Shown here in pieces: positions 25,601-33,812 of a DNA stretch of 48,522 nucleotides (position 1 is the first letter of the stretch; each line of letters opens with the position of its first letter). Origin of the DNA: an uncultured Thermomicrobiales bacterium (GTDB taxonomy: Bacteria > Chloroflexota > Chloroflexia > Thermomicrobiales > UBA6265); the NCBI GenBank assembly GCA_902806405.1, contig CADCWL010000256.1, positions 1 through 48,522 of the forward strand, in the 5' to 3' direction. The notes beneath the pieces were generated by a model, which was not told where the DNA came from, did no database searches, and was given only the letters and a program-made list of their open reading frames with translations. Both the position numbers and the translations under genes were made by a program.

Positions 25601-27136
25601 ATGGACCGCTTCGCCCCCAGCCCGTCGCCCTCCACGTTTCCGATCCCGGCGCGGGCCTCCTGGCGCCTCTGGCTCTACGGCCTGGCGATGCTGGCGCCCG
25701 CGGTCGGCTTCGCCCGGCGGTACCCCTTGCGCGGCAACGCCGAGCGGTTGACCGACATCGGCAAGCTCGCCGGGTACGGGGCGGCGGAGTTCGCCGGCTA
25801 CGTCGGCGGGGTGGCGGCGATGTTCCTCCTCTACGGCCTGGCGTTGCGGGAGAGCCGGCGGCTGCCCGCACGCCGCGCCCTGCCGGCCGTCTTTATCTGC
25901 GGCGGTGCCCTGGCCGCCACGATGGCCTGGCTCTATCCGCTCACCGCGATCGACCTCTTCATCGCCACGGTCCGCTCCCGTCTCCTGACGACCCACGGCG
26001 CCGACCCGCTGGCGGCGCGGCCGGCCGACTTTCCCGACGACCCGTTGATGGCCTTCGCCTCCCGGGAGTGGTCCGACAACGTTTCGCCGTACGGCCCGCT
26101 CTGGAACCTGATCGCCGCCCCGGTGACCGCCCTCGCGGGCGACGACCTGCCGCTAGCCCTCGCCGGATTCAAGCTGCTCGCGGTCGGCGCCCTCCTCCTC
26201 GGCGGCTGGGTGATCACGCGGGCCGTCGCCGCCGAGGGGGGGGACGGGATCGGTGGCGCCACCGGTCCCCTCCTGTACCTCTGGAACCCCCTCGTGCTCT
26301 GGGAGGGAGCGGCGAACGGCCACAACGACGTGGTGATGACCGTGCCGCTGCTGCTCGCCCTCCTCGCCTGGCAACGGGGCCGGCTCCGGCTGGTCGTCCC
26401 CTGGCTCGTCGTCGCCGCGCTGATCAAGTACGTCGCGGTACCCCTGATCCCGCTCGCCGCCGTCGCCCTCTGGCGGCGGGTTGGGGCGACGGCGGGGTGG
26501 CCGGCTCGGGGGCGGCTCGCCGCGGAGAGCGCGGCGCTCTCGGGGCTTGTCGCTGCCGTCGCCTTCGCCCCGTTCTACGATCTCGGCGCGGTTCGGGCCA
26601 GCGTCGCCGCCCAGGGCGGGATCGTGCTGACGTCGCCGGCCGCGGTGGCCATCGGTCTCCTGAACGACGCGATACCGGGGGTCGACGCCCGGCGGTGGGT
26701 GATGGGCGCGGGGGTTGCCATCCTCGCCGGTGGCCTCGCCTCGCTGGCGCTGGCCCTCTGGCAGCGACCGGAACGTCTGCCGCGGGCCGCCTTCGAGGCG
26801 CTCTTTCTCTTCCTGCTGGTCGCGACCTGGAACTTCCGGGCTTGGTACGTGATCTGGCCGGTCGCCCTCGCCGCCCTCCTGCCGTGGGGCTGGCCGGCGC
26901 GGCGGGCGGTCGCCTGGAGCGCCGGCGGACTGGCCGGCTACGCCCTCTTCATCTGGATCTGGCACTGGTGGCCCGCCGACTTTGGCACCATCGAGGCCAT
27001 CGCCGTCCCGCTGATGACCGGCCCCGCCCTCCTCCTCACCCTCGCCGAGGCAACCACCGGCTTTGTCGGTCGTCGGTCACGGCGGACCATAGCGGACGCC
27101 TCCGCCGCGCGATCGTCCGCCCCCGCCGATCGGTAG
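25601..27136 (+). CDS. GT-C type membrane glycosyltransferase (DUF2029-like)
   Basis: Predicted polytopic membrane glycosyltransferase using a polyprenyl-phosphate sugar; donor and acceptor unknown. The 511-aa protein has about 11-13 hydrophobic segments. The first external loop has AIDLFIATVRSRLLTTHGAD with the acidic residue typical of GT-C folds, followed by SPYGPLWNLIAAPVTAL and YLWNPLVLWEGAANGHNDVV, motifs of mannosyltransferase-like DUF2029 (GT87) proteins. A later WNFRAWYVIWPVALAAL segment also fits. The C-terminal 20 residues are basic and soluble. ATG 25601 is chosen because a TGnTAGGCT promoter lies 9 nt upstream and no Shine-Dalgarno is seen. Family assignment is moderate. Confidence 0.75.
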   Translation: MDRFAPSPSPSTFPIPARASWRLWLYGLAMLAPAVGFARRYPLRGNAERLTDIGKLAGYGAAEFAGYVGGVAAMFLLYGLALRESRRLPARRALPAVFICGGALAATMAWLYPLTAIDLFIATVRSRLLTTHGADPLAARPADFPDDPLMAFASREWSDNVSPYGPLWNLIAAPVTALAGDDLPLALAGFKLLAVGALLLGGWVITRAVAAEGGDGIGGATGPLLYLWNPLVLWEGAANGHNDVVMTVPLLLALLAWQRGRLRLVVPWLVVAALIKYVAVPLIPLAAVALWRRVGATAGWPARGRLAAESAALSGLVAAVAFAPFYDLGAVRASVAAQGGIVLTSPAAVAIGLLNDAIPGVDARRWVMGAGVAILAGGLASLALALWQRPERLPRAAFEALFLFLLVATWNFRAWYVIWPVALAALLPWGWPARRAVAWSAGGLAGYALFIWIWHWWPADFGTIEAIAVPLMTGPALLLTLAEATTGFVGRRSRRTIADASAARSSAPADR

Positions 27137-27187
27137 GAAGGCCCGTTCGCCCCGCCTCGCGGGGTCCTCCGTCCCCATCCCCTCACC

Positions 27188-27193
27188 TATACT
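27188..27193 (+). promoter_or_regulatory. -10 box for nadE
   Basis: TATACT in a C-rich gap, about 92 nt before the nadE ATG. No -35 match at 16-18 bp. Confidence 0.4.
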
Positions 27194-27285
27194 GCCCTCG
27201 CGCCGCCGGACCCCCTCCCGACCGGCCCCCGCCAACCCCAGCCCACAGCCCCTGGTCTCCACCAGCCACCCTCAGGAGCGGATCG

Positions 27286-29208
27286 ATGCGCCTCGTCAGG
27301 ATCGGGATCGGCAACGTCAACACCACGGTCGGGGCGTTCGGGGGCAACGTCGACCGGGCGCTGGCGATCGCGGCGGCGATGGCCGCAGACGGGGTCACCG
27401 TCGGACTCTTTCCGGAGCAGATGGTCGGCGGCTACCCGGCCGAGGACCTCATCCAGTGGCGCGGCTTCGTCGACGGCCAGTGGCCCGAGTTGGAGCGTTT
27501 CGCGGCGGCGACCGCCGCGCTGCCGACCCTCTTCGCCGTCGGCGTCTCGGTCGCCCACCAGGGGCTCCGCTACAACTGCGCGGCGGCGATCGCGGGCGGG
27601 CGCATTTGGGGCCTGGTGCCGAAGGAGAAGTTGCCGACCTACAACGTCTTCTACGAGGGAAGGACCGTCTCCCACGGCGTGCCGTACCTGCAGGAGACGA
27701 TCCGTGACGTCCCGTTCGGCGATCTCCTCTTTCGATTCGACTTCGGTCTCGTCTCGCTCGAGGTCTGCGAGGACCTGTGGAGCGCGGCGGGGCCGGTGCG
27801 GCGCCGGACCTACGCCGGCGCCGAGCTGGTCCTGAACCTCTCCGCCTCGCCGTACCGCCTCGGCGTCCAGCAGACGCGGCGGGAGCTGCTGGCGACCCGC
27901 GCCGCCGATCACCAGTGCGCCTACGCGTACACCAACCTGGTCGGCGCCAACGACAACCTGATCTTCGACGGGGGCGGCTTCGTCAACCAGAACGGCAAGT
28001 GGATGCTTGAGGCTCCCCGCTTTCGGGAAGGCTTCACCGCGGCCACGATCGACCTCGACCGGACCGACCGCCTTCGCGCCGAGAACACCACCTGGCGGCT
28101 CGACCGGGAGGCGCACGCCGCGGCGCATCCGGCCGTCCCCGTCGTCGCCGTGCCGACCGCCGCCTTCGCGACCGTGGAGACACGACGCGGGCTGACCTAC
28201 CCCTTGCCGCCCCACCGCTCCTTTTTCCTCCCCGAGGATCGCCCGCCCCGCTCCGCCCGCGAGGAGTTCTGCGAGGAGATCCTCGACGCGCTGGCGCTGG
28301 GGGTCGGCGACTACTTCGAGAAGAACCGCGTCTTCAAGCTGATCGGCGTCTCCCTTTCCGGCGGGCGCGACTCGCTGCTGACGCTGCTGGTCGCCCACCG
28401 CTACGCCGCCCGCGTCCGGCCGGACGACCCCGGCTCGCTGCTGCGGGCCTTCACGATGCCCTCCCGCCACACCTCCGCCGAGACGCTCCGAGCCGCCGAG
28501 ACGGTCTGCGCCGAGCTCAAGGTGCCGCTGGAGACCGTGCCGATCGACGAGGCGTACGAGCGGGAGCTGGCGGCGGTCGGGGCGATGCTGGGGCCGGGCG
28601 CGGACGTGACGGAGCTGACCCGGCAGAACATCCAGGCCCGGGTCCGGGCGCAGCGGATGTGGAACTGGTCGAACTCCTCCGGCGGCCTGTTCCTCCAGAC
28701 CGGGAACATGAGCGAGAAGGCGGTCGGTTACACCACCATCGGCGGCGACCTGATGGGGGCGCTCGGCGTGCTCGCCAACGTCCCGAAGACGGTGGTGATG
28801 GCCCTGCTCGACCACCTCCGGGAGCGGACCGGCTCCAGGGGGATCGGGCTCGTCCTCGCCCGCCCGGCGGGGCCGGAGCTGGCGCCGGACCAGGTCGGCG
28901 AGGAGGAACTGATGCCCTTCCCGGTCCTGGACGCCTGCTTCCACCTCTTCGCCGCCGAGAAGCTGGTGCCCGACGAGATGGGGCCGGTCCTAGCCGCGAT
29001 GTTCCCCGAGATCCCGTGCGATCGCGTCACGCAGTATGTCGACAAGTTCGCCCGCCTTTTCCTCGGCTCGATCTACAAGTGGGTCCAGGCCCCGATCTCG
29101 CTCCACGTCGGCAACCTCGACCTGGACCGGGAGCGGGCGCTGCAACTGCCGGTGGTGCAGGGGCGGGAGTGGGTGAAACCGACCGCGGCGGCGCTGAACC
29201 ACCGTTGA
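27286..29208 (+). CDS. nadE: Glutamine-dependent NAD+ synthetase
   Basis: Final step of NAD synthesis: amidates nicotinate adenine dinucleotide with ammonia channelled from glutamine. The 640-aa two-domain protein has an N-terminal nitrilase-type glutaminase with the Glu-Lys-Cys triad: Glu44 in LFPEQMVGGYP, Lys113 in VPKEKLPTYNVFYEGR and Cys161 in LEVCEDLW. The synthetase domain from about residue 325 carries the ATP pyrophosphatase loop SLSGGRDSLLT (356-366), then RMWNWSNSSGGLFLQTGNMS and the conserved VGYTTIGGDLMGALGVLANV. Length is close to the Mycobacterium tuberculosis enzyme type. ATG 27286 has AGGAG 8 nt upstream. It is monocistronic, convergent with an SDR gene. Confidence 0.96.
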   Translation: MRLVRIGIGNVNTTVGAFGGNVDRALAIAAAMAADGVTVGLFPEQMVGGYPAEDLIQWRGFVDGQWPELERFAAATAALPTLFAVGVSVAHQGLRYNCAAAIAGGRIWGLVPKEKLPTYNVFYEGRTVSHGVPYLQETIRDVPFGDLLFRFDFGLVSLEVCEDLWSAAGPVRRRTYAGAELVLNLSASPYRLGVQQTRRELLATRAADHQCAYAYTNLVGANDNLIFDGGGFVNQNGKWMLEAPRFREGFTAATIDLDRTDRLRAENTTWRLDREAHAAAHPAVPVVAVPTAAFATVETRRGLTYPLPPHRSFFLPEDRPPRSAREEFCEEILDALALGVGDYFEKNRVFKLIGVSLSGGRDSLLTLLVAHRYAARVRPDDPGSLLRAFTMPSRHTSAETLRAAETVCAELKVPLETVPIDEAYERELAAVGAMLGPGADVTELTRQNIQARVRAQRMWNWSNSSGGLFLQTGNMSEKAVGYTTIGGDLMGALGVLANVPKTVVMALLDHLRERTGSRGIGLVLARPAGPELAPDQVGEEELMPFPVLDACFHLFAAEKLVPDEMGPVLAAMFPEIPCDRVTQYVDKFARLFLGSIYKWVQAPISLHVGNLDLDRERALQLPVVQGREWVKPTAAALNHR

Positions 29209-29350
29209 GGCGAGCCGTGCCCTCGCGACGTTCGGCATGGTCGACGCGCGGCTCGGGTGAAAGTCGCGGGGACGGCTGTCCGGGTCGACCACGTCACGAC
29301 GGCCCGTTGGCGAGCCAGGGCCTCCCGCGGCTGCCCTTCGCCTCCCCCCG

Positions 29351-30088
29351 TCAGAACGGCCAGAGGTTCAGCTCCTGCGTCCAGGCCCGTGGCGGCTGCC
29401 GGAGCAGGAAGAGGACCGCTTCCGCCACGTCCTCCGGCTCGAGGTACTTCTTCCCCTCCGCGCGCGCCGCGGCCCGTTTCGCCCCGGCGTCGGCGCCGGC
29501 GAAGCCGGTCAGGATCGAGCCGGGGACCACGGTGGCGACCTTGATCCCCTCGCCGCCGACCTCGGCCGCGAGGGACTGCATGAAGCCGAGCAGGCCGAAC
29601 TTCGAGGCCGAGTAGGCGGCGAGGCCGGGATACCCCTGCTTGCCGGCGCCGGAGGCGATGCCGACGATGGCACCGCCCCCGCGCTCCCGCATCGGCCCGA
29701 GAACGGCGCGGGCGGCGAGGAAGACCCCGGTCAGGTTCGTGGCCAGCGTCGCCTGCCAGTCCGCCAGCCGGTAGCTCTCGACCGGCCCGTAGAGCCCGAC
29801 CGCCGCCGCGGCGACGAGGACATCGACGCCCCCGAACTCGACCACCGCGCGCGCGACGACGGTCGCGATCGCCGCCTCGTCCGCCACGTCCGCTGGGGCG
29901 ACGAGGGAGCGTCCGCCTACCCCTTCGACCGCCCTCGCCGTCCCCGTCAGGGTCTCCACGCGGCGGCCGACCAGCACCGGAATCGCCCCCGCCCCGGCCA
30001 GCGCCATCGCCGTCGCCCGTCCGACGCCGCTCCCGGCGCCGGTCACGATCGCGACCTTGCCGGCAAGGCTCGTCCCCGCCTCGCTCAC
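29351..30088 (-). CDS. Short-chain dehydrogenase/reductase
   Basis: NAD(P)-dependent oxidoreductase of the classical SDR family, substrate unknown. The 245-aa protein has TGAGSGVG (16-23), the adenine-binding Asp region APADVADEAA, ATNLTGVFLAARAVL with the conserved Asn, and the triad Ser146, Tyr159 and Lys163 (YSASK). The usual NNAG motif is replaced by AAAA in VLVAAAAVGLYG, which is odd for an active enzyme of this group. The GTG start at 30088 overlaps the GNAT stop by 4 nt (GTGA), so the two are translated from one mRNA. Function cannot be refined from sequence. Confidence 0.88.
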   Translation of the reverse strand: MSEAGTSLAGKVAIVTGAGSGVGRATAMALAGAGAIPVLVGRRVETLTGTARAVEGVGGRSLVAPADVADEAAIATVVARAVVEFGGVDVLVAAAAVGLYGPVESYRLADWQATLATNLTGVFLAARAVLGPMRERGGGAIVGIASGAGKQGYPGLAAYSASKFGLLGFMQSLAAEVGGEGIKVATVVPGSILTGFAGADAGAKRAAARAEGKKYLEPEDVAEAVLFLLRQPPRAWTQELNLWPF

Positions 30089-30657
30089 CCGGCCCCCCTC
30101 TCGCGGGTATCGAACTCCTGGACGACCTCCCGCTCGCTCACCCACCGCTCCGCATAGCGACCCCGGGTGTAGTCCCCGATGACCCGGCGCCAGAACCTTT
30201 GGGCGGCCGGATTTGCCCGGATCTGGAGCACCTGCCAGCGGCCGGGGAAGCGGTCGAAGACGGTCCGGGCCGCGAGCGCGCCGTAGCCCCGCCGTCGGTA
30301 GGCGCGGGCGACGAAGAAGGCGCCGAGGAAGCGGCGGTCGCCGCTCCCCGTGAGCGGGCTCGACTCGTCGACGAGGGCCAGGCCGGCCGGCTTGCCGTCG
30401 ACCCGGAGCAGCAGCGCGTGCCGCCCCGGCTCGCTCCAGTAGCGGGCCAACCAGTCACGGGCGCCGGGTACGAACCACCCCTCCTCGTCGACGTCGGCGT
30501 GCTCCAGCTCGCTGAAGTCGTAGAGGTACAGCTCGAAGAGTCGTTGCAGCAGCGGCCGTTCCCCCTCGGCGAGGGGCGCCAGGGTCCATTCCTGGGCGGT
30601 GGTCAGCGGATCGTGCGGCGGGGCAGCTCCAAGTGCGGCCTCGCGGGTTCCGTCCAC
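30085..30657 (-). CDS. GNAT family N-acetyltransferase
   Basis: Acetyl-CoA-dependent acetyltransferase, acceptor unknown. The 190-aa protein has an N-terminal helix (RPLLQRLFELYLYDFSEL), a central sheet (HALLLRVDGKPAGLALVDES) and the acetyl-CoA pyrophosphate motif AYRRRGYGALAARTVFDR (R/Q-x-x-G-x-G/A), followed by the C-terminal QIRANPAAQRFWRRVIGDYT typical of GNAT motif B. GTG 30657 is the start; GAGGAA lies about 10 nt upstream. It heads a two-gene unit with the SDR gene. Confidence 0.88.
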   Translation of the reverse strand: MDGTREAALGAAPPHDPLTTAQEWTLAPLAEGERPLLQRLFELYLYDFSELEHADVDEEGWFVPGARDWLARYWSEPGRHALLLRVDGKPAGLALVDESSPLTGSGDRRFLGAFFVARAYRRRGYGALAARTVFDRFPGRWQVLQIRANPAAQRFWRRVIGDYTRGRYAERWVSEREVVQEFDTRERGAG

Positions 30658-31004
30658 GGGTCTCTTCCTCAGAATCGTCTCCGCTCAGCGTCAAACGGCG
30701 TCGGGCACCGGCGGTGGGCGGCAGCGGCGGGCGGCATCGGGCCGAGTTGACCAGCATACCCGGATCAACAAGCCGGGGAAGGGGTCGGTCGCCGCGTCGC
30801 CTCGATGGGGTTCCGGCAACTGTCCAATCGCAATTGAACAAATAGAAGGCTATATCGGACCATCCACCGTGTAGTCGACGTCTTTTCAACGGTAGCATTC
30901 GGAACGAAAGGAAGAAGCGGAACGGTGTTCCAATCGATCCGTGATCGCTCCTACCTTGCCGCCGTGGCCGTGGGGACGGTCACCGTCACGAAAGGAACCT
31001 TCCC
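30658..31004. other. Divergent promoter region, GNAT (-) and FAS1 (+)
   Basis: 347 nt with an AT-rich island at about 30824-30900, unusual here. On the minus strand TATGCT (30758-30753) is a likely -10 for the GNAT-SDR unit, giving a leader of about 90 nt. On the plus strand TATATC (30851-30856) and TAGCAT (30893-30898) are candidate -10 boxes for the FAS1 gene; neither has a good -35. No gene seen. Confidence 0.5.
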
Positions 31005-31406
31005 ATGGCCGACATCGTCGATACCGCCGTCGCCGCCGGCTCGTTCACCACGCTCGTCCTGGCCGTCCAGGCCGCCGGCCTCGTCGACACGTTGAAGGGT
31101 CCGGGGCCGTTCACCGTGTTCGCGCCAACCGACGAGGCATTCGCCAAGCTGCCCTTCGGCACCGTCGAGGGGCTGCTCAACGACATCCCGCAGTTGACCG
31201 CGGTCCTCACCGACCACGTCGTCCCCGGCAAGGTGATGGCAGCCGACGTGGCGGGCATGACGTCGGCCACCACCGTCCAGGGCGGAGCGGTCACCGTCGA
31301 CGCCAGCAGCGGCGTCAAGATTAACGACGCCTCCGTCGTCCGGGCCGACGTTGCGGCCGACAACGGCGTCATCCACGCGATCGGCAGCGTCCTGCTGTCG
31401 AGCTAG
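31005..31406 (+). CDS. FAS1 (fasciclin) domain protein without signal peptide
   Basis: Single FAS1 domain of 133 aa, a fold generally used for adhesion on the outside of the cell. It shows [20 protein letters not shown], the H1 motif [37 protein letters not shown] (H2 region, with Asp where Tyr is usual) and [14 protein letters not shown] at the end. There is no signal peptide, Tat motif or lipobox; the protein starts directly with the domain. AAGGAACC lies about 6 nt before the ATG. Either it is cytoplasmic, exported by a non-classical route, or the start is misjudged, but the upstream sequence has no credible leader peptide. Confidence 0.92.
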   Translation: MADIVDTAVAAGSFTTLVLAVQAAGLVDTLKGPGPFTVFAPTDEAFAKLPFGTVEGLLNDIPQLTAVLTDHVVPGKVMAADVAGMTSATTVQGGAVTVDASSGVKINDASVVRADVAADNGVIHAIGSVLLSS

Positions 31407-31859
31407 GCGCGCCCGACCCAGGGCGCTCACTCGGCGGGGAGCGGGGCCAGCGTGGTGCCGGCCCCGGTCCGTTTCCCGCCCTCGCCAACCCCCGGTCTCG
31501 ACGCCCCGCCGATCGGGAGACGGCACGCATCCGCGACGCGGAGAGCGGGTCCGGCCGGAACGGCGACCCGCGGCCCCGGTCTCGGAGTCACGATCGCGGC
31601 GTCCATGCGGTCCACGGCCGCGAAGGAAGGCGGGCGACGTTGCGCCCCGTCACGGCCGGACTCCCGGGGCATCGGATCGGACGTACCGCCGCTACCAACG
31701 GAACCTCTCACGTGAGGCCGGTTCGGCAAGGGCCCCCGTCCCTCGCAACGACGCCGCGGAGGGGGGACGGGCATCGCCCCGGGGCTGGTCGCGAAACACC
31801 GGTCGACGCCCGCGGTCCGCGATTCCTCGCCGATCCGGGTTCCCCTCCCCTCCGTCGTC
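31407..31859. other. Gene-free gap between convergent FAS1 and livF genes
   Basis: 453 nt. No gene recognised; open frames are low complexity. It holds a GACGGGCATCGCCCC element (about 31758-31772), like the hairpin at 23013-23033, and a CTCACGTGAG palindrome near 31707. A terminator role is possible but unproven. Confidence 0.45.
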
Positions 31860-32567
31860 TCACTCCTCCCCGAGGTACGCCTTGCGGACCATCTCGTTCT
31901 CGCGCAGCTTGGCCGCGTCGTCGGCGAGGACGATCTGGCCGGTCTGGATCACGTAGCCGCGGTGGGCGACGGCGAGGGCCATCAGGGCGTTCTGCTCCAC
32001 CAGCAGGACGGTGGTCCCCTGGGCGTTGATGTCGCGGACGACGCCGAAGATCGTCTCGACCAGGAGCGGGGCGAGGCCCATCGACGGTTCGTCGAGGAGG
32101 AGCAGGGTCGGGCGGGCCATCAGGGCGCGGCCGATCGCCAGCATCTGCTGCTCGCCCCCGGACATCGTGCCCGCCTTTTGGGTGGCACGTTCTTTGAGGC
32201 GGGGGAAGAGGTCGAAGACGCGGGCGAGGTCGGCCGGATCCGGCTTGCCGCGGACGAAGGCGCCGAGTTGCAGGTTCTCGAGGACCGTCATCCGGGGGAA
32301 GACGCGCCGCCCCTCCGGCGACTGGGCGACCCCCATCGCCGCGACCCGGTGGGCCGGCCGGCCGCTGATCGTGTCGCCACCGAGTCGGACGGTCCCCTCG
32401 CGGGGCTGGAGGAGGCCGGAGATCGTCTTCAGGGTGGTGCTCTTGCCGGCGCCGTTGGAGCCGATCAGGGTCACGATCTCCCCCTGCTCGACGTCGAGGG
32501 AGACCCCCTTCAGGGCGTGGATGTGGCCGTAGTAGGTGTGGAGGTCACGAATCTCGAGCATGGCCAT
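31860..32567 (-). CDS. livF: Branched-chain amino acid ABC transporter ATPase LivF
   Basis: Second ATPase of a Liv-type importer, acting at the inner membrane face with LivG, LivH and LivM. The 235-aa protein has LEIRDLHTYYGHIHALKGVS, Walker A GSNGAGKSTT, the Q-loop region GVAQSPEGRRVFPRMTV, signature TMSGGEQQMLAIGRALMARP, Walker B LLLLDEPSMGLAPLLV and the H-loop surrogate LLVEQNALMAL typical of LivF. Two Mets (32567 and 32561) are possible starts. It is the last gene of the operon, separated from livG by 276 nt that hold an interspersed repeat. True substrate may be another amino acid or amide. Confidence 0.94.
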   Translation of the reverse strand: MAMLEIRDLHTYYGHIHALKGVSLDVEQGEIVTLIGSNGAGKSTTLKTISGLLQPREGTVRLGGDTISGRPAHRVAAMGVAQSPEGRRVFPRMTVLENLQLGAFVRGKPDPADLARVFDLFPRLKERATQKAGTMSGGEQQMLAIGRALMARPTLLLLDEPSMGLAPLLVETIFGVVRDINAQGTTVLLVEQNALMALAVAHRGYVIQTGQIVLADDAAKLRENEMVRKAYLGEE

Positions 32568-32843
32568 GGCGGAAGAAAGCTCCGTTCGCGTGCCTGGTCT
32601 CGCGTTGCTGGGGAATCGACAACCTCAGCGATGCATCGTGTGGGTGCCGACCGGGGTTCAAAACCCCGGGCTACCGCGACGAAGCCCCCTGATGGGGGCT
32701 CGATCCGACACATCGGGACGCCGACCCCGTCTCTCGCCCCTTCAGGAAGCGTCGCCGGTTCGGCCCACGGTGCAAAGCCCCGGGCGGAGGCGGACGCTCG
32801 CCCCCGCGTCGGGCGGCCCACCGCCCGACGCACCCCGCCTGCG
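32568..32843. other. livG-livF gap containing interspersed repeat
   Basis: 276 nt between two operon genes that in most genomes abut. About a third is repeat copy B (32653-32745); the remainder has no gene and no clear promoter. Confidence 0.5.
32653..32745 (+). repeat. Interspersed repeat, copy B (livG-livF gap)
   Basis: Two hairpins in series: GGGGTT-CAA-AACCCC (32653-32667) and AGCCCCC-TGAT-GGGGGCT (32683-32700), joined by GGGCTACCGCGACGA, then a tail ending CTCGCCCCTTCAG. The same blocks are found in the same order at 12165-12247. The layout resembles GGTTCAAAACC-type intergenic repeats I recall from other GC-rich bacteria, not a tRNA. Confidence 0.55.
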
Positions 32844-33812
32844 TCACCCCTTCGTACCCGGCGCGACGCCCGGCGCGACGGCCGCACCACCATCCGCCGT
32901 GGCACGACCGCCGTCCACCGACTCCCCTTCCGGCGGCCGGCTCGCGATCGTCGCCGCGCCGGCGCCGAGGTAGGCCTCGATCACCTTCGGATCGCGCTGC
33001 ACCTCGGCCGGGGTGCCGTCGGCGATCTTGACGCCGTGGTCGAGGACGGCGACCCGGTCGGAGATGCCCATCACGACCTTCATGTCGTGCTCGATCAGGA
33101 GGATCGTGATGTCGAGCTCTTTGCGCATCCCGTCGATGAAGCGGGTCAGCTGCGCCGTCTCCTGCGGATTCATGCCGGCGGTCGGCTCGTCGAGCAAGAG
33201 CAGGCGCGGCTCACTGGCGAGGGCGCGCGCGATCTCCAGACGGCGCTGGTCGCCGTACGCGAGGTTCTTGGCCGTCTCCTGTCCCTTGCCGGCCAGGCCG
33301 CAGTAGGCGAGCAACTCCCGCCCCCGGGCGCGTGCCGCACGCTCCTCGCGCTGGACCGAGGGGAGGCGGAGCAGCGCCCCGAGCGGGGAGGCGTGGAGGC
33401 GGGTGTGCATCCCGATCAGGACGTTCTCGAGCGCGCTCATGTTGGCGAAAAGGCGAATGTTCTGGAAGGTGCGGGCGATGCCGCGAGAGGTGACCTCGTC
33501 CGGGCGCAGCATCGACCGGCCGAAGCGGCCGCCGTCGGCGGTGACGATCGGCTGGCCTTCGAAGAGGATCTCGCCCGCCGTCGGTTGGTAGATGCCGGCG
33601 ACCATGTTGAAGAAGGTCGTCTTGCCGGCGCCGTTGGGTCCGATCAGGCCGGCGATCGCGCCGCGCGGGATCGCCAGACCGACCCCGTCGACGGCGACGA
33701 GGCCGCCGAAGCGCTTCGTCACGTCGCGGGCGACCAGGGCCGGCTCCCCGACGCCGGTCGCCGCCGGGGCAGGCGTCGCAGCGGGGACGCTGCGCGGTGG
33801 TGCGGCGCTCAC
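32844..33812 (-). CDS. livG: Branched-chain amino acid ABC transporter ATPase LivG
   Basis: First ATPase of the Liv-type importer. The 322-aa protein has an Ala/Pro-rich lead of about 25 residues, LVARDVTKRFGGLVAVDGVG, Walker A GLIGPNGAGKTTFFN, the LivG block GIARTFQNIRLFANMSALEN, signature-region NLAYGDQRRLEIARALASEP, Walker B LLLLDEPTAGMNPQE and ILLIEHDMKVVMGISDRV. It ends VIEAYLGAG followed by an unusual extra tail of about 45 Ala/Gly-rich residues. The GTG start overlaps the livM stop by 4 nt, so translation is coupled. Confidence 0.95.
   Translation of the reverse strand: MSAAPPRSVPAATPAPAATGVGEPALVARDVTKRFGGLVAVDGVGLAIPRGAIAGLIGPNGAGKTTFFNMVAGIYQPTAGEILFEGQPIVTADGGRFGRSMLRPDEVTSRGIARTFQNIRLFANMSALENVLIGMHTRLHASPLGALLRLPSVQREERAARARGRELLAYCGLAGKGQETAKNLAYGDQRRLEIARALASEPRLLLLDEPTAGMNPQETAQLTRFIDGMRKELDITILLIEHDMKVVMGISDRVAVLDHGVKIADGTPAEVQRDPKVIEAYLGAGAATIASRPPEGESVDGGRATADGGAAVAPGVAPGTKG

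Noticed and set aside
32653-32700. Possible tRNA because of GGTTCAAAACC
   Set aside because: No acceptor stem, D-arm or anticodon arm can be formed; the segment is two simple hairpins and has a second copy at 12165.
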